NCBI GenBank assembly: GCA_003169835.1
Contig: PNAI01000042.1
Coordinates: 50,761 to 114,760 of the forward strand
Direction of reading: 5' to 3'
DNA: 64,000 nucleotides
Source of the DNA: Hyphomicrobiales bacterium
GTDB lineage: Bacteria > Pseudomonadota > Alphaproteobacteria > Rhizobiales > Xanthobacteraceae
The notes under the pieces are model-generated. The model saw only the letters and a program-made list of their open reading frames with translations, did not search any database and was not told the DNA's origin. A program made the position numbers and the translations under genes. Position 1 is the stretch's first letter; the number at the start of each line of letters is the position of its first letter. Of the stretch, positions 10,024 through 18,686 are shown one piece after another.

Positions 10024-12030
10024 TCAGAATTCGGCGTGCAGGCGGCCGGAGAATATCGAAATCGGCCCACGATCGGCGTTGTAGGCCGGGTTGGCGAGGA
10101 ACTGATAGTCGAAGGTCAGTGAGACCTCTTTCGTGACCCCGAGCGCGTAGTAGCTCTCCAGCACTCTTTCCTGCCGGTAATTGAGCCGTCCGTCGCCGAT
10201 CAGAATCCCTAAGCCCCCGGCGGCAATAAAGTCGCGATGATCTTGCGACAGGCCGTTGAAGGCGGCGCCAACGCCGACGGTATCGTTCGGCCGTCCCCAC
10301 GCCGTACCCTTGATCGAGGCGCCGAACGAGAGGCTCGCGTCGATGTCGGTGAACGCCATGATCTCGTTCTTGCCGTCGTTCCAGCTCCAGCGCCCGAACA
10401 AGCCGATGTCATCGGTGACCGACTGCTCGACGTTGAAGACGTAGCCGTATTTGACGCGGCTCGCGCGCGTCTGCGCGATGTCGAGATTGAGCGCCGGATT
10501 GTCGAGCGTCTCGCGATAGCTGCCGGCGAATACCGTGTTGACCCAGGCGATGGTGCGCAGCTTTCCCGGTCGCGACAACAGCGAATAGCGCGTTTCTAAC
10601 TCGACCACATAGTTTCCGCGCTGCATCAGGTGCATGTCGAAAGTATTGGCATTCGATTGCGACGGCACCAGGAAATAACCTGCTCGCAGTGCCCAATTCT
10701 TTTGATTGAAATCGGCGACCGCGCCGTAAGTCAGCCCGACCTTGTCCGCGCCGTAGTCGAACGCGCCCGCCGCCCAGATCGACCAGTTGATGAAATCCTT
10801 GCGCGGGTCGCGGGCGTAGGAATTTCCGTCGAAGATATCTGTGACCGGAAGTTTTCCGACCTGCAGCGTCAGCCGGGAAATGTCGACCTTGCCGGACAAT
10901 TTGTTCGGCGCACTTTCGAGCTTCTCCTGCGCACCGCCAAATCCGAACGTCTGCCGATAGAACAACCGCGAAGTGTGATAGTGCGGATAGGCGAAGTCCG
11001 ATTTCTGCGCTTCGCCGTTGGGAAATCCGGCGGCGCCACTCGTTTCATGCAGGCCGAAGCCTTGCAGCAGCTCGGGACTGTAATAGAACTCACCACCCTG
11101 CCAGAGCCGAAAGCCGAGAAACGCCGTAGTGGTCCAGGTGTTCCGCGTCTGCGCCCAGGGCGTGAAGCTGTTTTCACCGACATAGGGCGATCGAAACGCC
11201 GGATAGCCTTGCTGGATATAGGTTGTTTGTCCGTGGAGCTCCCAGCGGTCCGGATCGACCGCCTTCGCGCCGCCGACGCTGGGCCAAGCCGCGCCATAAG
11301 CCGCGCCTGCACCGGGCGCGCCAGGCTTCCAATTGAGCCCCAGCCGCAACGTATGGATGTCGAACGCCGACTCATAACGCGTGCCCGATGGAAACGTGGC
11401 ACTCGCGCTTCCAAATCGGCTGTAGAGATATTCGATCCGCGTGGTCCAGGGCGGAGCGATCGCAACTTCGGCGCCCGCGCCGGCCGTCCAGCCCGTGAAC
11501 CGGCGCAGGATTTCGTTCTGGTCGTCGCTGACACCCGGCGTCTGCTCGAAGCGCCCCTGCGTCCAGGCCGCGCCGCCGGTTCCGTAGACCATCCACCGGT
11601 CGAAGGTATAGCCGAGGCGGCCGCGCAACGTGGCGACGTAATCGATCTTGTGCGCGACATCGCTAGCAGCACCGGTACGCGAGGCGGTAATATCGTCGGC
11701 CGACAGATAATTGGGAAACGAAATATCAGCCTCGACGCCAAGCAGCACGCGCGACGTCAGAAGATAATTGTATCCGAACTGCACGCCGCCGAAGAGACTT
11801 CCGAACGAATTGCGCGCACCCGATGGCGCTGGGTCGGACAGCGTCGTATTGGCATGGCCGCGGCTATAGCCGACGTGGCCGCCGACATAAAATCCCGTCC
11901 AATGGTAGGGCGATGAAACGCTTGCGGCTTTAATCGGTAATCCAGGAGTGTCTCCCGCCAGCGCCGCGCCGAAATTGCACAACGCGGCCCCGATGCCGGA
12001 GAGCACAGCGCGAGAATACGAACGACGCAT
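10024..12030 (-). CDS. Outer-membrane protein: Omp25/OmpA-like barrel joined to an OprB-like porin
   Basis: The product is 668 residues. Residues 1-25 are a signal peptide (ALA/GD). Residues from about 44 to 235 look like the small 8-strand barrel of the Omp25/Omp31 type (WTGFYVGGHVGYSRG, FGGVQFGYNYL, GVEADISFP, LRLGLNWKPG). From about residue 260 to the end, the sequence resembles a carbohydrate-selective porin of the OprB type and ends in aromatic F (GRLHAEF), the usual signal for outer-membrane assembly. It should form a channel for sugars or similar solutes, but the substrate is not readable. Similar two-part proteins are known to me from Rhizobiales genomes. It is monocistronic, ends at a shared terminator, and has a Fur-like palindrome upstream. 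Confidence 0.85.
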   Translation of the reverse strand: MRRSYSRAVLSGIGAALCNFGAALAGDTPGLPIKAASVSSPYHWTGFYVGGHVGYSRGHANTTLSDPAPSGARNSFGSLFGGVQFGYNYLLTSRVLLGVEADISFPNYLSADDITASRTGAASDVAHKIDYVATLRGRLGYTFDRWMVYGTGGAAWTQGRFEQTPGVSDDQNEILRRFTGWTAGAGAEVAIAPPWTTRIEYLYSRFGSASATFPSGTRYESAFDIHTLRLGLNWKPGAPGAGAAYGAAWPSVGGAKAVDPDRWELHGQTTYIQQGYPAFRSPYVGENSFTPWAQTRNTWTTTAFLGFRLWQGGEFYYSPELLQGFGLHETSGAAGFPNGEAQKSDFAYPHYHTSRLFYRQTFGFGGAQEKLESAPNKLSGKVDISRLTLQVGKLPVTDIFDGNSYARDPRKDFINWSIWAAGAFDYGADKVGLTYGAVADFNQKNWALRAGYFLVPSQSNANTFDMHLMQRGNYVVELETRYSLLSRPGKLRTIAWVNTVFAGSYRETLDNPALNLDIAQTRASRVKYGYVFNVEQSVTDDIGLFGRWSWNDGKNEIMAFTDIDASLSFGASIKGTAWGRPNDTVGVGAAFNGLSQDHRDFIAAGGLGILIGDGRLNYRQERVLESYYALGVTKEVSLTFDYQFLANPAYNADRGPISIFSGRLHAEF

Positions 12031-12131
12031 CAGATCTACTCAGCCGCTTGATCGAGAACTTCGGACGCTGGTGCTCGGAAACGAATTTGTACCCGACGGA
12101 GACAAGACGAGCATGACAATTCATATTCGCA

Positions 12132-12150
12132 ATTGCAACTTATTTGCAAT
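12132..12150. promoter_or_regulatory. Fur-family-like palindrome upstream of the porin
   Basis: ATTGCAA-CTTAT-TTGCAAT is a perfect 7-bp inverted repeat with a 5-base spacer, about 100 bases upstream of the porin ATG in an AT-rich patch (12120-12190). The right arm overlaps a second dyad, CTTAT-TTGCA-ATAAG. Overlapping hexamer dyads of this kind resemble Fur/Mur operators in alphaproteobacteria. The assignment is by resemblance only. Confidence 0.5.
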
Positions 12151-12279
12151 AAGAGAAAATATAATAGTAATATCAAATAGATAATTACATAATCGCAAGG
12201 GGATAAATCCGCGCCATCGCAAAATCCGGCGCAAGATCAAGAAGCTTTTGCCGGCTAGAAATCCTGTCCGCGAGCCGGC

Positions 12280-14034
12280 TCATTTATGTTGCGTGATCGT
12301 ATCCACCAGCGCCGGCCGGCCTTTTTTGACCTCGGCGAGCGCGCGCAGCAGCGCCGGCCGAATATCTTCGGGCCGTTCAATCGGCCCTTCGCCATAGCAA
12401 CTCATGGAACGCGCAAGCGTCGCGAAATCCGGCGCCGGCCCGAACAGATCCATCCCGATATGCGCTCTGGCTTCGTCGGTACCGCGCAGCCGCGCCATGC
12501 GCAGCTGATGCTCCCAATCGTTGTAATAGGCGCGGTTGTTGTGCATCACGATCAGCATCGGGATTTGGTATTTCGCGAGCGTCCACAGCGCGCCGGCATC
12601 GAACATCAGATCGCCGTCGGGCTGGATGTCCACCACCAGGCGGCCGCTACCTTTGTGCGCGAGTGCAACGCCAATCGAGATGCCGATTTGCGTCGCGGTG
12701 CCGAGCTCCACGCCGGGATGGCGATGCGGCTTGTCGAAATCCCACAGCTTGCGCACTTGGTGTTTAAGTTCGTTGGCGGTGAGCACCCAGTCTTCGTTTT
12801 TAATCACGTCCCACGCTTCAAGCGCCAGTCGCCCGAACGTGATCGGTGAGGCGTCCCAGTTCTTGCGCGCCTCTTCCTGCCATTTGGCCCAGACCTGATC
12901 GTGGCGCTTTCCGACGGCCGCTTTGCGCGCTTCGATACGGCTCTTGAGTTTCGCATCGCCATCGATGCGCTGTTTGCACAGGCGCGTGAGTTCCGGAATG
13001 CCGAGCGCCGTGTCGCCCAGCGCGCGCACGGAGCACGGCTGCATCCGACAGTAATCCATCGACCATTTGCTGATCCCGATTTCCGCAAATCCGATCTCCA
13101 CGCGCTCGCAGCTTTCCGACAATAGCGGCGTGACGATGCGTTTTGCGTTGTCCAAATCGGAAAATGGCTTCTCCCAGTCGCGCACATCGAGCCCGACCAC
13201 CAGATCGGTGGTCTTGAGCGACTCTTTATCCATGGAGAGGCATAGCGGGTGCTTGTTGGGAAAGTTGAGCGCATTGTTGACGTCCCACACCGCCGCGCCG
13301 GTCGTCTCCGCCAATTCAACGATGCTCTCGAACCCGCCCGCCCGCCGTCCGGCGTATTCGGCGAGCAGCATCGGATGATTGGCCTTGAGCAACTTGTCGG
13401 CGATAGCGCTGAGCGCGCGCGGATCTGGCATGCTCGGCGACGGCATTGCCGCAGCGCCCTTGGGCGGGAGCGGCACATCTGCTGCGAGTGGTTCTTCCTG
13501 CAGCATCGCGTCGTAGCACATGTAGATCGGGCCTTGCGGTTCGGTCATCATCACCGAATAGCCGCGCGCGAATGATTCCGGCACGCCCTCGATCGCGGTC
13601 GGCTGATAATCCCATTTGACGTAGTCGCGCACCGCATTGCCCTGCACCAGCGCCGAGTGCGTCCAGTCGATGTGCGGACGCCGTTTTCCCTCATGCATCG
13701 GCCCCGTGGCGCCCATGATGAAGATCGGTACGCGATCGATGTACGCATAGTAGATCGCCATGGTGGCGTGCAGCAGCCCGACCACATCGTGCAGGATCAC
13801 TGCCATTGGCTTGCCGCTTGCCTTGGCGTAGCCATGAGCGATCTGCACCGCGATCTCTTCGTGCTGGCACAGCAGCATCGGCGGATTATTGCCGCCGTAG
13901 TTGACGAGCGAATCGTGCAAACCGCGGAAGCTCGCTCCCGGATTGAGCGTGATATATGGAAAATCGTAGTGCTTGATCAGGTCGACGATGACATCGGACT
14001 GCCAGCGTGTGGTGTTCGAGACCTTGGCTTCCAT
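12280..14034 (-). CDS. Thiamine diphosphate-dependent enzyme (acetolactate synthase / benzoylformate decarboxylase superfamily)
   Basis: This is a cytoplasmic 584-residue enzyme of the three-domain ThDP superfamily, which decarboxylates or ligates 2-oxo acids. The N-terminal domain carries the catalytic Glu region (LCQHEEIAVQIAHGYAKA, residues about 57-74). The C-terminal ThDP-Mg site reads DGDLMFDAGALWTL and then MHNNRAYYNDWEHQ, the usual DGD-N25-NN pattern. The length fits the family. It lies 18 bases downstream of a Bug receptor gene in the same direction, so uptake and use of the same organic acid is plausible. The substrate is unknown, and I would not call it acetolactate synthase because it stands in a catabolic setting. 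Confidence 0.85.
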   Translation of the reverse strand: MEAKVSNTTRWQSDVIVDLIKHYDFPYITLNPGASFRGLHDSLVNYGGNNPPMLLCQHEEIAVQIAHGYAKASGKPMAVILHDVVGLLHATMAIYYAYIDRVPIFIMGATGPMHEGKRRPHIDWTHSALVQGNAVRDYVKWDYQPTAIEGVPESFARGYSVMMTEPQGPIYMCYDAMLQEEPLAADVPLPPKGAAAMPSPSMPDPRALSAIADKLLKANHPMLLAEYAGRRAGGFESIVELAETTGAAVWDVNNALNFPNKHPLCLSMDKESLKTTDLVVGLDVRDWEKPFSDLDNAKRIVTPLLSESCERVEIGFAEIGISKWSMDYCRMQPCSVRALGDTALGIPELTRLCKQRIDGDAKLKSRIEARKAAVGKRHDQVWAKWQEEARKNWDASPITFGRLALEAWDVIKNEDWVLTANELKHQVRKLWDFDKPHRHPGVELGTATQIGISIGVALAHKGSGRLVVDIQPDGDLMFDAGALWTLAKYQIPMLIVMHNNRAYYNDWEHQLRMARLRGTDEARAHIGMDLFGPAPDFATLARSMSCYGEGPIERPEDIRPALLRALAEVKKGRPALVDTITQHK

Positions 14035-14052
14035 CGGTGGGAGTTCCTAAAA

Positions 14053-15105
14053 CTATTTCAGCAATGAAGCCGCCTTTTGCGCGATTTCCGGCGGCGTTGC
14101 ATAGATTTCCTTGACCAGAGTTTCGAGCTGATCCCCGGGCACCGGAGTGATCTCCATATGTGCTTTATCGGCGTCGGCAAGGAAGTCCTTGTCTTTCATC
14201 GTATCCATGAAAGCTTTGCGCAGGATCGTCGCGCGTTCAGCCGGGACACCGGGTGGGGCCAGGAACGGCCGGCCCATCACCTGGCGCGCGAAGATGAGCT
14301 TGAGGATTTGCCGCTGCTCATCGGTCTTGGCGAGGTCGATGATCAGCGGCACGTTCGGCAATTCGGGATGCTTGCTGAGTGCGAGCTGCACCAGAACGTT
14401 GATTTTCTTCTGGTCGTACCATTGTTGATGGGTCGATTTCACGCTCGACCATGACCAGCCGCAGCGTCCCTGCACCTCGCCGCGCTCCATGGCGAGACCG
14501 ACCTCGTTGCCGCCGGGATAGCCGGTGATGATGCGCATTTTGGTGCCCAGCACGGCGTTGGTGATTCTTGGAAACTGATCGGTGTCGGCCGACGCGCTGG
14601 TTCCGCCGACGACCAGCTCTTTGGTCAACAAATCCTCAAACTTTGTGATCCCGGTCGTTTGCCAGGCAACGCAAATGCTCACCTCGTTGTTGGCGCTCCC
14701 GACCCAGATGAATTTTGGCGCATCGAATTGCGCGCTCTTGTTTCCGAGCAAGGGATCGAAGCCTGTGCCGCGGCCGATGATGCCGAACGCGCTGCCATCC
14801 TTAGGTGCGACGTTATAAAGCCAGTTGGCAAGCCGCAGGCTCCCTGCGCCTTCCATGTTCTTCGGCACGACAGTAGGGTTGCCCGGAATATATTTGCCCA
14901 TATGCCGGGCGAGCAGACGCGCGTAAAGATCATAAGCGCCGCCCACGCTGTAGCCGATGAGCAGATCGATATTCTTGCCTTTGTAGAATTCCGCCGGACT
15001 TTGCGCCCATCCGCGAACCGGCATGGCCAAGACTGACGCGACCAAGACCGACGAAACGACGAGCAAGGCAGTCGTGGTGCTGCGCACAAATAACCCAAAT
15101 GCCAT
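14053..15105 (-). CDS. Bug-family periplasmic substrate-binding protein (tripartite tricarboxylate transporter)
   Basis: A 350-residue exported binding protein. I start at ATG 15105 because GGAG lies seven bases upstream and a signal peptide follows at once (ending GWAQS). The longer frame from 15156 adds 17 polar residues before it. Family features include the early segment IDLLIGYSVGGAYDLYARLLARH, with the glycine-rich ligand loop, and the terminal helical segment. Bug receptors hand carboxylates to TctAB-type permeases. No tctAB lies beside it; the only pair in the window is at 39.7-41.7 kb. It is the first gene of an operon with the ThDP enzyme and diverges from two cupin genes. Confidence 0.86.
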   Translation of the reverse strand: MAFGLFVRSTTTALLVVSSVLVASVLAMPVRGWAQSPAEFYKGKNIDLLIGYSVGGAYDLYARLLARHMGKYIPGNPTVVPKNMEGAGSLRLANWLYNVAPKDGSAFGIIGRGTGFDPLLGNKSAQFDAPKFIWVGSANNEVSICVAWQTTGITKFEDLLTKELVVGGTSASADTDQFPRITNAVLGTKMRIITGYPGGNEVGLAMERGEVQGRCGWSWSSVKSTHQQWYDQKKINVLVQLALSKHPELPNVPLIIDLAKTDEQRQILKLIFARQVMGRPFLAPPGVPAERATILRKAFMDTMKDKDFLADADKAHMEITPVPGDQLETLVKEIYATPPEIAQKAASLLK

Positions 15106-15228
15106 GTCAGATCTCCGCTGCCCCGCGCCAGCATAATCAATTGAATGGCTGCTCATCTAGTATGCACGCAACCGGCTTGATTTGATGGACTTCCACGTAT
15201 AGCCAAGTTGTAGGCTTTAGCCCTTGGC

Positions 15229-15245
15229 GTTCGGCTGTACGGAAC
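15229..15245. promoter_or_regulatory. GTTCN-N7-GGAAC motif (IclR-type operator candidate)
   Basis: The site reads GTTCG GCTGTAC GGAAC, in the divergent intergenic region between the Bug/ThDP operon and the cupin pair, about 30 bases upstream of the cupin start. It matches the architecture of the sites at 26215, 26649 and 34049. The flanks extend the dyad to GCGTTC...GAACGC. Confidence 0.5.
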
Positions 15246-15275
15246 GCTCAAAGCCACGCGCACACGGAGCAGTCA

Positions 15276-15872
15276 ATGACAGGCCTAATTGACGGTATTC
15301 CGGGGCAGGGGCATAACCAGCCGCCGGAAGACGCGGCGGAGAAGGAGAACCAGCACTGGGACCGCTGGGCCAAAAAGCGCACCTTCGTGCGCGCGCTCGA
15401 AGGCACCTATAGCCATCTCTACAAATCGCTGACCGAAGAACCGCGCGTCTACTCATCCAAGGACGTACCCTGGAAAGGCGGCCCCGGTCATTTCGGCAAG
15501 AGCGTGATTTCTCCGCAGGCCGTGGCCGTCACGCAATCGATCGAATCCCACATCGAGGCCTACGCGCCCGGTGCCTCCGGCCAGAAGCACGGCCATCTCA
15601 ACAGCGCGGTGTTCTACGTGCTCAAGGGCCACGGCCACGACATTCACGACGGGCGCCACATTCCCTGGAAAGCCGGCGACGTGATGATCGTCGAGAACGG
15701 CTGCGTGCATCAGCACTTCAACGACAGCAAGGACGAAGAGGCGATCCTGCTGGTGTTCAAGGCCAAGCCGTTGTTCCTGTTCATGCACCTTCTGTTCCAG
15801 AAAATTGTGGAATGGCCATCCAAGGTGCCGCCCAAAGGGCAGGAGAACTACAAGCCGCCGTCGGAAATCTGA
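15276..15872 (+). CDS. Cupin-domain protein
   Basis: A 198-residue protein with one cupin barrel in its second half. Metal-binding candidates are His residues in KHGHLNSAVFYVLKG and HQHF, with a Gly-rich turn between (GRHIPWKAGDVMIVENG). The first 90 residues contain a Trp/Lys-rich segment (WDRWAKKRTFVRA). It could be a small dioxygenase or a sugar/acid-binding cupin; the reaction is unknown. It is followed nine bases later by a second cupin gene, and the pair probably acts together, perhaps as subunits of one complex. Confidence 0.8.
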   Translation: MTGLIDGIPGQGHNQPPEDAAEKENQHWDRWAKKRTFVRALEGTYSHLYKSLTEEPRVYSSKDVPWKGGPGHFGKSVISPQAVAVTQSIESHIEAYAPGASGQKHGHLNSAVFYVLKGHGHDIHDGRHIPWKAGDVMIVENGCVHQHFNDSKDEEAILLVFKAKPLFLFMHLLFQKIVEWPSKVPPKGQENYKPPSEI

Positions 15873-15881
15873 GATCGATCC

Positions 15882-16445
15882 ATGACGCTGTTCACCGACA
15901 AAGGCCCCGCGCTCTCCGGCACCAAGACGGCGACCTTCCGCGCCGACGATGTCGCCACCGGCGACGAGTTCCGCAAAGCCTACGAGAGCAAGCTCAATGT
16001 TGTCGCCGCCGAGGACATGCCGTGGGAAAAATCCGCCGACGGCCTGATCAAGCACCTCGTCCACCACAAGCTCGACACGCGCGAAATGTGCGTCGAAGCC
16101 TACATGCAGTTCCTCAAGGGCGGCGAGCGCTCGGGCAAGCACCGCCACATGTGGGAAGAGGTCATCTTCGTGGTCGAGGGCTCAGGCTACGATCTGCACT
16201 GGGACTTGAAGTTCGATTGCCTCGACGCCTTCCAATGGGAATGGGCGCCCGAGCCCAAGGCCTATGGCTGGAAGCGCGGCGATTACATCTATGTGCCACC
16301 CTTCACCATCCACCAGCACGTCGCCGCCGACCACGAGGACGCGCGGCTGATCGTGATGTCGAACCGCATCGTCAAGGAAATGGGCTTCGACTGGTTCGAC
16401 CAGGTCGAGAATGCGGCGGGATTTGAAGACGGCTTAAAGAAGTAG
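15882..16445 (+). CDS. Cupin-domain protein, partner of the preceding cupin
   Basis: A 187-residue single-cupin protein. The metal site is suggested by SGKHRHMWEEVIFVVEG (His-x-His and Glu) and by PPFTIHQHV. It is only distantly similar to the upstream cupin, so the pair looks like an old duplication or a two-subunit enzyme. It ends just before a palindromic repeat shared with the convergent PdxA-like gene. Function not known. Confidence 0.8.
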   Translation: MTLFTDKGPALSGTKTATFRADDVATGDEFRKAYESKLNVVAAEDMPWEKSADGLIKHLVHHKLDTREMCVEAYMQFLKGGERSGKHRHMWEEVIFVVEGSGYDLHWDLKFDCLDAFQWEWAPEPKAYGWKRGDYIYVPPFTIHQHVAADHEDARLIVMSNRIVKEMGFDWFDQVENAAGFEDGLKK

Positions 16446-16459
16446 TCGCACCCACCCGT

Positions 16460-17467
16460 TCATTCCCGCGTAAGCGGGAATCCAGGCTTTGCCTTCGCCA
16501 ACTGCCTGATCGCCTCCAACATCGCCGCAGGGTTCGCGATCCCTTTGCCCGCGATATCGTGCGCGCTGCCGTGCGCGACAGAGGCAAACAGTATTGGAAC
16601 GCCGATCGTCATCGCCGCTGTCGCATTTGGCGAAAGAACCTTTGCCGCGACGTGTCCTTGGTCGTGCAGCATCACGATGAAGGCATCGAAGCCTTTCTTG
16701 TGAAACATGATATCCGCGCCGAGCGGGCCCGCGACCGAAATCCCTTCGGCAATAGCGGCATCGATCGCGGGCTTGATGATCTCGATTTCCTCGGAACCAA
16801 ACAGCCCGTCTTCCCCGGCATGCGGATTAAGTCCGCTCACACAAATCTTCGGCTTTTCAATTCCAAGCCTGCGCAATGCTGCGTCGGTCGCTTTGATGAC
16901 GCGCGCGATCTTCTCCCGCGTGATCATCGCGATCGCTTCGCGCACGCTTGAGTGCAACGTTGCATGCACGATCTTCATTCTGCCGACGCACAGCATCATG
17001 AAGACGCCGCTCTCGTTGGTCGCAGTCTCGCGCGCAACGAACGAAGGATGGCCGTCGAACTTAATGTCGGCGAGCGCGATCGAAGTTTCATTCTGCGGCG
17101 CCGCAACCACGGCATCGACGTCGCCCGCGAGCGCCGCTTTGACGGCAGTACGGCAGCATGCAATCGACGCGCGTCCGGCTGCGGCGCTTGTGGCGCCAAG
17201 CGCGAGTGTGGCCGCATCGGCCACCGCACAATCGAGCACGTTGACGCGTTGCCCGGACCAATCGGCGTCGCCCACATGCTTCACCGTGTGAAATTCCGCC
17301 TCGATCCCGCACACCTTGGCGTGCCGCGCGACGATACCCGCATCGCACACAACGATCGGATTGCACGCCGCGCGCACCACAGGATCGAGCGCCGTTTTCA
17401 GGCTGATTTCCGGCCCGATACCCGCCGGATCGCCGCTGGCTATGGCGATTTTGGTTTTCTCAGCCAT
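16460..17467 (-). CDS. PdxA-family NAD-dependent dehydrogenase (4-hydroxythreonine-4-phosphate dehydrogenase-like)
   Basis: A 335-residue cytoplasmic oxidoreductase. PdxA landmarks are visible: GDPAGIGPE (residues 12-20), GLNPHAGEDGLFG with a following EE, GADIMFHKKGFDA, and MLHDQGH in place of the usual YHDQG. PdxA makes the pyridoxal precursor, but paralogues beside catabolic genes often act on other hydroxy acids or dihydrodiols, and that is likelier here next to a zinc dehydrogenase. I start at ATG 17467; a TTG two codons earlier is possible. The last codons and the stop come from a palindromic repeat. Confidence 0.83.
   Translation of the reverse strand: MAEKTKIAIASGDPAGIGPEISLKTALDPVVRAACNPIVVCDAGIVARHAKVCGIEAEFHTVKHVGDADWSGQRVNVLDCAVADAATLALGATSAAAGRASIACCRTAVKAALAGDVDAVVAAPQNETSIALADIKFDGHPSFVARETATNESGVFMMLCVGRMKIVHATLHSSVREAIAMITREKIARVIKATDAALRRLGIEKPKICVSGLNPHAGEDGLFGSEEIEIIKPAIDAAIAEGISVAGPLGADIMFHKKGFDAFIVMLHDQGHVAAKVLSPNATAAMTIGVPILFASVAHGSAHDIAGKGIANPAAMLEAIRQLAKAKPGFPLTRE
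16462..16481. repeat. Short palindromic repeat (ATTCCCGC-GTAA-GCGGGAAT)
   Basis: An 8-bp perfect stem with a 4-base loop, of the widely dispersed ATTCCCGC/GCGGGAAT intergenic class. It lies between convergent genes and also forms the 3' end of the PdxA-like gene on the minus strand. It may act as a transcription end or mRNA 3' stabiliser. Confidence 0.7.
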
Positions 17468-17482
17468 GCGCAAGCCGGCCGC

Positions 17483-18592
17483 TCACTCCCACGGCATCAA
17501 GGATGCGTGGATGACGTCCTTCACGCCCGCCCCCCCGACCGATTTGATCGCCAGGTCCACGTCTTTCAATCCAAACCGGTGCGTCGTGATCAGCTCGAGC
17601 GGAAAGCGCCTCGACGCGAGCTGCGCCAGCGCCAGTTCGCACGCCTTGTAGCTGTGCCCGCGTGCGCTCTTGATCGTGATGTATTTCACCGTGACCTTGC
17701 CGAGCGGGAAATTCGGAAATTCCGCCATCTCGCCTTGCACCACAATAGTTCCGGCCTTGCGCTTGAGCGCGTCGATGCCCAGCAAGATCGGCGTGGTTCC
17801 CGCGCCGGCGGTGCAATCGAGCACAACGTCGACGCCCTTGCCGCCCGTGATCTGCATGATGCGCGCAAGCGCATCTTCCTTCTGCACGTCGATCACATGG
17901 TCGGCGCCGAGTTTCTTCGCCACCGCCATGCGCGCGGCATCTTTTGTTGTGCCGGTCACGATGATCAGCGACGCGCCCGCCTGCTTGCAGATCACGGTCT
18001 GCGACAATCCCTGCTGGCCGGGGCCCTGGATGAGCACGGTGGAATCGTAGCTCACGCCGCCCTCGAACAACGACCATTCCACGCCGTTCGCCATCGGTGT
18101 GACCAGCCCGGCCAGTTCCGGCGTCACGCCCTTGGGCACGGCATGCAGCACCGCGTTCCACGGCAGATACACATATTGCGCAAAGCCGCCCCACAGATGC
18201 GGCGCCTTCTCGGCGGACGTGTAGCCATAGCGGATACCGTCCGGGTTGGAACGCCAGTCCGTGTTCTCGCAGTGCCGGTATTGGCCTGAGTGGCACCATT
18301 CGCACTTGCCGCACATCACATAATGCTCGACGAAAACCAGATCGCCTTCCTTGAAACCCTTGCGTGCGGTGAATTCAGCGCCGGCCTTGGCGATGATGCC
18401 GATGTTCTCGTGCCCCATGATGACGGGCACGTTCGACATCGGATGCGCGTAGAGTTTTACGTCCGTGCCGCAGATGCCGGCGACTTCCATCTTCATCAGC
18501 GCCGCGTCGGCGGGAATATCCGGCATCGGATATTCGCGGATCTCGGTCTTGCTCGGACCCACCCGCACGGCCGCCAGGACTTTTTCGGTCAC
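17483..18592 (-). CDS. Zinc-dependent alcohol dehydrogenase family protein
   Basis: A 369-residue medium-chain dehydrogenase. The catalytic zinc ligands are visible as Cys41 (GICGTD) and His61-Glu62 (GHEN). The structural zinc lobe has four cysteines at 94, 97, 100 and 108 (CGKCEWC...HC). The Rossmann loop reads QGPGQQGL in place of the common GxGxxG. It oxidises an alcohol or reduces an aldehyde or ketone with NAD(P); the substrate is unknown. The PdxA-like gene starts 15 bases downstream, so the two are probably cotranscribed and may catalyse successive oxidations. Confidence 0.9.
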   Translation of the reverse strand: MTEKVLAAVRVGPSKTEIREYPMPDIPADAALMKMEVAGICGTDVKLYAHPMSNVPVIMGHENIGIIAKAGAEFTARKGFKEGDLVFVEHYVMCGKCEWCHSGQYRHCENTDWRSNPDGIRYGYTSAEKAPHLWGGFAQYVYLPWNAVLHAVPKGVTPELAGLVTPMANGVEWSLFEGGVSYDSTVLIQGPGQQGLSQTVICKQAGASLIIVTGTTKDAARMAVAKKLGADHVIDVQKEDALARIMQITGGKGVDVVLDCTAGAGTTPILLGIDALKRKAGTIVVQGEMAEFPNFPLGKVTVKYITIKSARGHSYKACELALAQLASRRFPLELITTHRFGLKDVDLAIKSVGGAGVKDVIHASLMPWE

Positions 18593-18639
18593 TACATTTC
18601 TCCAACAATCACTTGGGTGCGGAGCATTCTATTTCTTCT

Positions 18640-18669
18640 CCCCTCCCCCCGCGAAGCGGTGGGGAGGGG
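18640..18669. repeat. GC-rich palindromic repeat
   Basis: CCCCTCCCC and CCGC pair with GCGG and GGGGAGGGG around a GAA loop, with one bulged T. A GGGGGTGGGGGG tail follows. It lies in the 94-base gap between two minus-strand genes and looks like a dispersed repeat of the kind frequent in Rhizobiales intergenic regions. Confidence 0.6.
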
Positions 18670-18686
18670 TCGGGGGTGGGGGGAAT

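Noticed and set aside
10630..11916. 428-codon plus-strand frame opposite the porin gene
   Set aside because: The porin frame has signal peptide, barrel pattern and terminal aromatic residue; this frame has none and is a composition effect of high GC.
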